NCBI GenBank assembly: GCA_009996555.1
Contig: JAACZX010000478.1
Location: forward strand, 1-9,978
From: Chitinophagaceae bacterium
Lineage (GTDB): Bacteria > Bacteroidota > Bacteroidia > Chitinophagales > Chitinophagaceae
DNA: 9,978 nucleotides
Reading direction: 5' to 3'
The notes under the pieces were generated by a model. That model saw nothing but the letters and a program-made list of their open reading frames with translations, was not told the DNA's origin and did no database searches. Position 1 is the first letter of the stretch; each line of letters starts with the position of its first letter. Below, piece after piece: positions 6,184-9,978 of this stretch. The position numbers were made by a program, and so were the translations under genes.

Positions 6184-6891
6184 ATGAAACGTTTTCTACT
6201 ATTATTAACCGTCCCCCTGTTATTTACCTCATGCGAAGTACTAAGTCAGCTACCAACCATTCCGGGCTCAACCGGTGTTACCGAAGCCGAAGCCGGGCAG
6301 GGTATTAAAGATGCGTTGGGACAAGGCTTAACCCGTGCAGTAAGCAACCTTAATAAGACCGATGCCTTTTTCGGCAGCGATTTTTATAAGATATTATTGC
6401 CACCCGAAGTGCAGAAAGTGGAGCGTACGCTGCGTAATATCGGGCTGGGCAATACAGTTGACAAAGCCATTCTGCAGATCAACCGTGGTGCCGAAGATGC
6501 TGTGGGCTTTGCCACACCCATTTTTGTGAACGCCATTAAGCAGATGACCATTACAGATGCCATCAACATCATTAAAGGACCAAAGGATGGCGCTACCAAT
6601 TATTTCCGCCAAAAAACAACCGAGCAATTGATCGCTGCGTTTTCACCTGCAGTTAAAAATTCGTTGGACAAAGTGGAAGCCACCAAATATTACGGCGACC
6701 TGGTGAATGGTTATAACAGACTGCCCACTACACGTAATAAACTCAATCCTGATTTGACAGCTTATGTTGTAGGTAAAGCTGTGGATGCGTTGTTCGACCA
6801 GATTGCAAAAGAAGAACTGGAGATCCGTGAAAACCCGGTGAAGCGTACCACAGAAATTATGAAGAAAGTATTTGGTGCGGTTTGGAACTAA
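6184..6891 (+). CDS. DUF4197-family lipoprotein
   Basis: This 235-residue protein begins MKRFLLLLTVPLLFTSC, a lipoprotein signal with lipobox FTSC and lipid-acceptor Cys17, so it should be anchored in a membrane facing the periplasm. The rest fits the DUF4197 family: GIKDALGQGLTRAVSNLNKTDAFFGSDFYKILLPPEVQKVERTLR (about 40-85) is the characteristic opening, followed by DKAILQINRGAEDAV and TDAINIIKGPKDGATNYFRQKT, and by a predominantly helical end. The family has no established biochemical role. It is transcribed divergently from lysS across a 155-bp gap, and a hairpin at 6927-6955 follows the stop. I see no clean -7 element in front; TATCTTCG at 6119-6126 is a 7-of-8 match without a -33 partner. 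Confidence 0.92.
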   Translation: MKRFLLLLTVPLLFTSCEVLSQLPTIPGSTGVTEAEAGQGIKDALGQGLTRAVSNLNKTDAFFGSDFYKILLPPEVQKVERTLRNIGLGNTVDKAILQINRGAEDAVGFATPIFVNAIKQMTITDAINIIKGPKDGATNYFRQKTTEQLIAAFSPAVKNSLDKVEATKYYGDLVNGYNRLPTTRNKLNPDLTAYVVGKAVDALFDQIAKEELEIRENPVKRTTEIMKKVFGAVWN

Positions 6892-6926
6892 GGGCTAAGA
6901 GATAAAAAAGTAAAAAGATAAAGAGA

Positions 6927-6955
6927 GGGGTTGCAGCTGATGCAGCCCTTCTTTT
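6927..6955 (+). terminator. terminator of the DUF4197 gene
   Basis: An 8-bp stem GGGTTGCA (6928-6935) / TGCAGCCC (6941-6948), with one G-U pair and the loop GCTGA, is followed by TTCTTTTG. It lies about 35 nt after the stop codon of the lipoprotein gene. Confidence 0.75.
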
Positions 6956-6988
6956 GTCTGTGCTAATCTGCGAAAATCTGTGAGCAAC

Positions 6989-7012
6989 CTATTGTGAGCG
7001 AAGCGAACAATC
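6989..7012. repeat. 24-bp intergenic repeat, copy 1
   Basis: These 24 bases are identical to 7057-7080. The unit has outer arms ATTGT / ACAAT and a GCGAAGC core, a heptamer known to form an unusually stable DNA mini-hairpin. Nearby AATCTGCG octamers (6965-6972 and 7014-7021) look like further pieces of an intergenic repeat family. Confidence 0.9.
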
Positions 7013-7056
7013 AAATCTGCGTTAATCTTTCCAATCAGCGTCATCAGTGACTCTAT

Positions 7057-7080
7057 CTATTGTGAGCGAAGCGAACAATC
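7057..7080. repeat. 24-bp intergenic repeat, copy 2
   Basis: Exact second copy of 6989-7012, separated from it by 44 nt. The 222-bp gap between the genes ending at 6891 and 7114 holds the terminator and these repeats and no credible coding sequence. Confidence 0.9.
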
Positions 7081-7113
7081 CAGCATCCCAATACCCAATT
7101 ACTAATTCCTCTT

Positions 7114-7899
7114 TTACTCCTTCCCCTCTTTCAAGCTCTTAGCCCTCCCCTTCACCTCATCATACTTTGCCTCATAATCTTCCCGCATAGTTCCCATCAA
7201 CCGATCCCAAAACAAAAAGTACAAACCATAATTACCAGTGAAGTATTGGTGATGCTGATTGTGTGTAACCGAAGTGTTGATCCAGCGGCCAACTATTGTG
7301 CGTTGAAAATTTTTTGGAAACAGCTCCCAACCTAAATGACCATATACATTGTAAAACATCTGAAACAAAAAGAAGAACAACAGATGCCATTTTGTTAGTG
7401 GCATGATGTAAAGCAGAACGATTAAAATACCCACTTCCAGTATTCCTTCCAGCGGATGAAAAGAAAACGCAGCCCAAGGCGACGGGTTGGTGCTTTTGTG
7501 ATGGATTAAATGAAATACACGAAACAGTTTGGGGTGATGCATGAGCCGGTGAATCCAATAAAAATAAGTATCGTGTATAAGCAAGGTTAATGGAAACGCC
7601 AACCAGAAATACCATAATCCATAGTCGTGCTGATCACTATAAAACAATGTGGTGATTCTTATTTCTTGCTTTCCAAGAAAAAACCAGGCAACCGTTGCAA
7701 ACAACAACATGGTAAACAACGAAAACGAAATCTCCCTTACATAATCATTAATTGCAGGAAAGCGTAATTGAATTTTTTTAAACGATACCCGTTTACGCAG
7801 TAAAACATACCAAATAAGAAATGCTATACCGGCAAGGATGAGATATCTTGAACCGATGATTGTGAAATACTTTAACCAGCTATTAAAAAAGTGCAGCAT
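7114..7899 (-). CDS. fatty acid hydroxylase / sterol desaturase family membrane protein
   Basis: Members are di-iron membrane oxygenases that hydroxylate or desaturate lipids. This 261-residue protein has membrane segments at about 14-34, 57-75, 94-112 and a hydrophobic pair near 152-185. The full set of iron-binding histidine motifs is present: HDTYFYWIHRLMHH (H109, H117, H121, H122), HLIHH (H130, H133, H134), FHPLEG (H148), YGHLGWE (H188) and THNQHHQY (H213, H216, H217). The carboxyl tail is charged and cytosolic. The substrate cannot be read from the sequence; in Bacteroidota such proteins act on fatty acids, sterol-like lipids or carotenoids. It follows the flavin-reductase gene by 44 nt with a weak hairpin between, so it may be read through from that operon or be separate. 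Confidence 0.92.
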   Translation of the reverse strand: MLHFFNSWLKYFTIIGSRYLILAGIAFLIWYVLLRKRVSFKKIQLRFPAINDYVREISFSLFTMLLFATVAWFFLGKQEIRITTLFYSDQHDYGLWYFWLAFPLTLLIHDTYFYWIHRLMHHPKLFRVFHLIHHKSTNPSPWAAFSFHPLEGILEVGILIVLLYIMPLTKWHLLFFFLFQMFYNVYGHLGWELFPKNFQRTIVGRWINTSVTHNQHHQYFTGNYGLYFLFWDRLMGTMREDYEAKYDEVKGRAKSLKEGKE

Positions 7900-7901
7900 G
7901 C

Positions 7902-7927
7902 TTTTAAAATTACTCTTCTGAGAGTAA
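7902..7927 (-). terminator. weak hairpin between flavin-reductase and hydroxylase genes
   Basis: A 7-bp stem TTACTCT (7910-7916) / AGAGTAA (7921-7927) with loop TCTG is followed on the minus strand by TTTTAAAAG. The stem is A/T-rich and the T run short, so it is a possible attenuator or weak terminator rather than a clear one. Confidence 0.35.
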
Positions 7928-7943
7928 ATAATTTGCTAAAGAT

Positions 7944-8828
7944 TTAACTGTCGGCCAGCAATACCTGCCAGGCTTCTGTTACTTTTCCGGCATCGAGTAA
8001 TTCTTTTGCATACTTGTGCAACTCTTTATCCATTTCATCAGGATTGATGGAAAAATACTGGATGATGTTTTTCAGTTGATCATCTTCAAATGTTGCATCT
8101 ACTGTCGGATATTCATGTACGTTCGCTAACTGACCAAGGTTGTTGCCTGTTAAGATGCTGCTGTTGCGGATCGATTCAGGTAATGCATCAATACCAATGC
8201 CGAGCTGTGTATTTGGTTTTGCTACATGAAACAGACTCTGCTCATCAACCTTGCAATACCAGTCGCCGCCGAGGCGTGCAATATGATGCAGTTTGCGTTG
8301 ATCGATCATGGTTCCCTCTGCATTGAGAATGCTGTCATCAACATGCATGCGCAGCACTTCGCAAATCACCAGGTTACCTGCACCGCCCTCGCCGCCGAGT
8401 GGCTTTACTTCCACCACTTTGCATTCCATCTTCACTTTGCTTTCTTTTACCATCGGCGGCTGAACCAACGTTGCGGCTTCCTGTGTAAACCCTGCTTTCA
8501 CAAACTCATTCACTTCTTTTGGAAATTCGCAGCTGCTGAGGCTTACCTGCTGCACCATATCATAGTCAACAATATTGATGACTACTTCCGGCACTTCCAA
8601 TACATTTTCTAATGTGTGCTTGGTAGAATTATCTCTCACTCTTCGTGCAGGCGAAAACACCACAATAGGTGGATTGGAAGAAAACAAATTAAAAAAGCTA
8701 AACGGACTCAGGTTTACGTTACCTGCTTTATCAATGGTTGATGCAAAACAAACCGGCCTCGGTGCAATGGCATGTTGCAACCATTGTTGTTTTTGCATGG
8801 GGTTTAATTGTTGTAAGTCGATAATCAT
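7944..8828 (-). CDS. flavin reductase family (FMN-binding split barrel) protein
   Basis: The amino half is a flavin-reductase-like split barrel that binds FMN. The visible marks are IAPRPVCFASTIDKAGNVNLSPFSFFNLFSSNPPIVVFSPARR (about 21-63), then RDNSTKHTLENVLEVPEVVINIV, and a SSCEFPKEVNEF segment in which related proteins place the substrate side. The 294 residues are longer than a minimal ~170-residue domain; the carboxyl ~100 residues (NIIQYFSINPDEMDKELHKYAKEL onward) form a helical extension. Such proteins sit beside aromatic and tryptophan or tyrosine catabolism genes, which fits the fumarylacetoacetate-hydrolase family gene upstream. The ATG lies 1 nt from the inverted repeat at 8829, and an in-frame stop precedes it inside the repeat, so this is the most upstream start. 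Confidence 0.9.
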   Translation of the reverse strand: MIIDLQQLNPMQKQQWLQHAIAPRPVCFASTIDKAGNVNLSPFSFFNLFSSNPPIVVFSPARRVRDNSTKHTLENVLEVPEVVINIVDYDMVQQVSLSSCEFPKEVNEFVKAGFTQEAATLVQPPMVKESKVKMECKVVEVKPLGGEGGAGNLVICEVLRMHVDDSILNAEGTMIDQRKLHHIARLGGDWYCKVDEQSLFHVAKPNTQLGIGIDALPESIRNSSILTGNNLGQLANVHEYPTVDATFEDDQLKNIIQYFSINPDEMDKELHKYAKELLDAGKVTEAWQVLLADS

Positions 8829-8857
8829 TTTAACCGCAAAGGCGCAGAGGCGCTAAG
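8829..8857 (+). repeat. left 29-bp inverted repeat of the GxxExxY cassette
   Basis: It starts TTTAAC and continues as three octamers: CGCAAAGG (8835-8842), CGCAGAGG (8843-8850) and CGCTAAGT (8851-8858, last base outside the repeat). It matches the reverse complement of 9250-9278 at 24 of 29 positions. It begins directly next to the flavin-reductase start codon and ends 3 nt before the GxxExxY stop codon. Confidence 0.9.
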
Positions 8858-8860
8858 TTT

Positions 8861-9247
8861 TTAAATGTTATTTACAAATCGTTTAATTCCGTCCTTTATT
8901 AAAGGAGAATTAAAGTTTACAAGAAATCCTAATTTCTTATTAGAAAGTTTAAGGTAAGAAATGATTTGTGCTTCGTAAACAGGATGCATGATCTCACTAC
9001 TTTTTATTTCCAAAACAATTTCATCCTCAACTAATATATCAATTGCATAGCTTTTCCCGGTATCAAACCCTTTATAAAACAATTTTACCGGCACCTGATT
9101 AAGCGCTTTTATTTGTCGTAGTTCAAACTCTTTCAGCAACGCAAATTCATATACAGATTCAAGTAAACCAGGACCAATGGTAACATGAACCTGGTAGCAG
9201 GCATCTACAATAATTTTTGAAAGTTCATTTAAACGGTCTGTATTCAT
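8861..9247 (-). CDS. GxxExxY protein (PD-(D/E)XK nuclease superfamily)
   Basis: This 128-residue protein carries the signature motif of the GxxExxY family (PDDEXK_3): IGPGLLESVYE, with G27, E30 and Y33. The nuclease-type core follows: SYAIDILVEDEIVLEIKSSE gives D70, E80 and K82 in the D-x9-E-x-K pattern, with Q94 in the following EAQIISYLKL helix. The end LGFLVNFNSPLIKDGIKRFVN is also family-typical, and the length matches the family's ~125 residues. DNA cleavage is suggested by the fold but no function is established. The gene lies between two genes that look like one catabolic operon, and is bracketed by inverted repeats (8829-8857, 9250-9278) only 3 nt from its ends. All expected active-site residues are present, so it does not look decayed. 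Confidence 0.93.
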   Translation of the reverse strand: MNTDRLNELSKIIVDACYQVHVTIGPGLLESVYEFALLKEFELRQIKALNQVPVKLFYKGFDTGKSYAIDILVEDEIVLEIKSSEIMHPVYEAQIISYLKLSNKKLGFLVNFNSPLIKDGIKRFVNNI

Positions 9248-9249
9248 CT

Positions 9250-9278
9250 CTTAGCGACTTTGTGTCTTAGCGGTTAAA
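9250..9278 (-). repeat. right 29-bp inverted repeat of the GxxExxY cassette
   Basis: Read on the minus strand it starts TTTAAC and continues with the octamers CGCTAAGA, CACAAAGT and CGCTAAGA (last base outside the repeat). Five positions differ from the left repeat. The TAA stop of the fumarylacetoacetate-hydrolase family gene (9276-9274) lies inside it, and the GxxExxY start codon follows 3 nt after its inner end. Confidence 0.9.
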
Positions 9279-9978
9279 CTTTCTTCCTTCCCAAAATCGA
9301 AAAATCATCCTCCTCCCTCACCATCGTATTACTCAATCGTCCCAGTCCATCAATTTCCATTTCAACTACATCGCCTTCCTGCAACCACTGTTCCTGGTAG
9401 TTGGGATCGTTGAGCTTGCCGGTGCCGTTGAGTTCGAGGAAACAACCGGTGCCAACAGTACCACTGCCAATAACATCACCGGGATAAAGATCCACACCAT
9501 AACTCGCCCGTTCAATGATCTCTGCAAAGGTCCAATCCATATCAGCTACATTACCTGCACTCACCTGCTTGCCGTTTACCCAGCATTTCATATTTAAGTT
9601 CCAATTCAATCCAACATGATTTTCTTTTGCAGGCACCACATATTGCTGCAGTTCATCGAGGGTAACCAGCCATGGACCAATTGCTGTTGAAAAATCTTTT
9701 CCCTTCGCCGGACCAAGATTCAACAACATCTCTTCCATCTGCAGTCGGCGTGCACTCATGTCATTCATGATCATCAAACCACCAATGTACTGATCTGCTT
9801 CTTCTGCACGAATGTTACGTCCATGTTTGCAGATCACAATGGCAACCTCTAATTCAAAATCGAGCTTTTCAAAATGATCAGGCATGCAACGCACATCGCC
9901 CGGGCCTTGTATGCTGTGATGATTCGTAAAATAAAAAATGGGGTATTGATCAAACTCAGCGATCATTTCCACCTTGCG
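9274..9978 (-). CDS. fumarylacetoacetate hydrolase family protein, 5' end outside window
   Basis: The visible 234 residues cover the FAH catalytic domain, which cleaves carbon-carbon bonds in dicarbonyl compounds with a divalent metal. Numbering from the codon at 9972, metal ligands are expected at E40 and E42 (KLDFELEVAIVI) and D71 (MIMNDMSARR). The conserved lysine lies in GPAKGKDFSTAIGPWLVT (K92), and GDVIGSGTVGTGCFLEL (165-181) closes the active site. The frame is open to the window edge (R-K-V-E-M-I), and the first conserved block (YPIFYFTNHHSIQGPGD) belongs to the middle of the ~330-residue form, so about 90-100 residues are missing. The gene probably belongs to a tyrosine or homogentisate-type catabolic operon with the flavin-reductase gene, but substrate is not shown. 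Its TAA stop lies inside the inverted repeat of the cassette. Confidence 0.93.
   Translation of the reverse strand, partial: RKVEMIAEFDQYPIFYFTNHHSIQGPGDVRCMPDHFEKLDFELEVAIVICKHGRNIRAEEADQYIGGLMIMNDMSARRLQMEEMLLNLGPAKGKDFSTAIGPWLVTLDELQQYVVPAKENHVGLNWNLNMKCWVNGKQVSAGNVADMDWTFAEIIERASYGVDLYPGDVIGSGTVGTGCFLELNGTGKLNDPNYQEQWLQEGDVVEMEIDGLGRLSNTMVREEDDFSILGRKKV

Larger units (their letters stand above)
8829..9278. mobile_element. 450-bp candidate cassette: GxxExxY gene between inverted repeats
   Basis: The 387-bp gene is enclosed by 29-bp imperfect terminal inverted repeats with only 3 nt between repeat and gene on each side. It sits within a tight minus-strand gene series and touches both neighbours, as an inserted unit would. 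I see no transposase, and the outer flanks (AATCATT and CTTTCTT) show no clear target-site duplication. Mobility is therefore inferred from the symmetric structure, either by the encoded nuclease-fold protein or by something acting from elsewhere. Confidence 0.55.

Noticed and set aside
6989..7080. CRISPR array
   Set aside because: There are only two repeats of 24 bp with one 44-nt gap, no cas genes, and the gap itself contains intergenic repeat pieces.
8090..8856. Plus-strand open frames opposite the flavin-reductase gene
   Set aside because: They are rich in His and Cys from antisense codons, lack recognisable domains and lie opposite a well-supported gene.
8815..9290. Target-site duplication around the GxxExxY cassette
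   Set aside because: The immediate flanks share only T-rich character; no direct repeat of useful length is visible.

Overview
The window looks like a chromosomal segment of a Bacteroidota bacterium, most likely of the Chitinophagaceae type. The grounds are moderate G+C, weak or absent Shine-Dalgarno sequences, a textbook Bacteroidota sigma-A promoter (TTTG-N20-TAATTTTG) in front of lysS, lipoproteins ending their signals in FAAC or FTSC, and a gene set common in that group. The family placement is inference.

Layout. Positions 1-823 (+) hold a lipoprotein-like PPC/DUF296 gene whose 5' end lies outside the window, followed 2 nt later by a small four-helix membrane protein. A small outer-membrane beta-barrel-like protein (832-1302, -) converges on them. 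Positions 1365-2374 form an accessory patch: a hicAB toxin-antitoxin pair (1608-2193, +) sits between two copies of the 3' end of an S9 dipeptidyl-peptidase gene. One copy (1365-1517) is a 32-codon orphan with its own terminator. The other (2199-2374) is the end of the peptidase gene at 2279-4386 (-), which is itself broken by a frameshift near 2785 just ahead of the nucleophile elbow. Next come lysS (4508-6028, -) and, divergently, a DUF4197 lipoprotein (6184-6891, +). Positions 6892-7113 hold a terminator and two copies of a 24-bp intergenic repeat.

The right third is all on the minus strand: a fumarylacetoacetate-hydrolase family gene (cut by the window end), a GxxExxY nuclease-fold gene, a flavin-reductase family gene and a fatty-acid-hydroxylase/sterol-desaturase family gene. 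The GxxExxY gene is framed with only 3 nt to spare on each side by 29-bp imperfect inverted repeats (24/29 matching), each made of three octamers. The repeats supply the stop codon of the gene before it and touch the start codon of the gene after it, so the 450-bp unit (8829-9278) looks like a compact inserted cassette in a catabolic operon.

The two most noteworthy structures are this cassette and the hicAB insertion flanked by duplicated peptidase gene ends. The other genes look ordinary.
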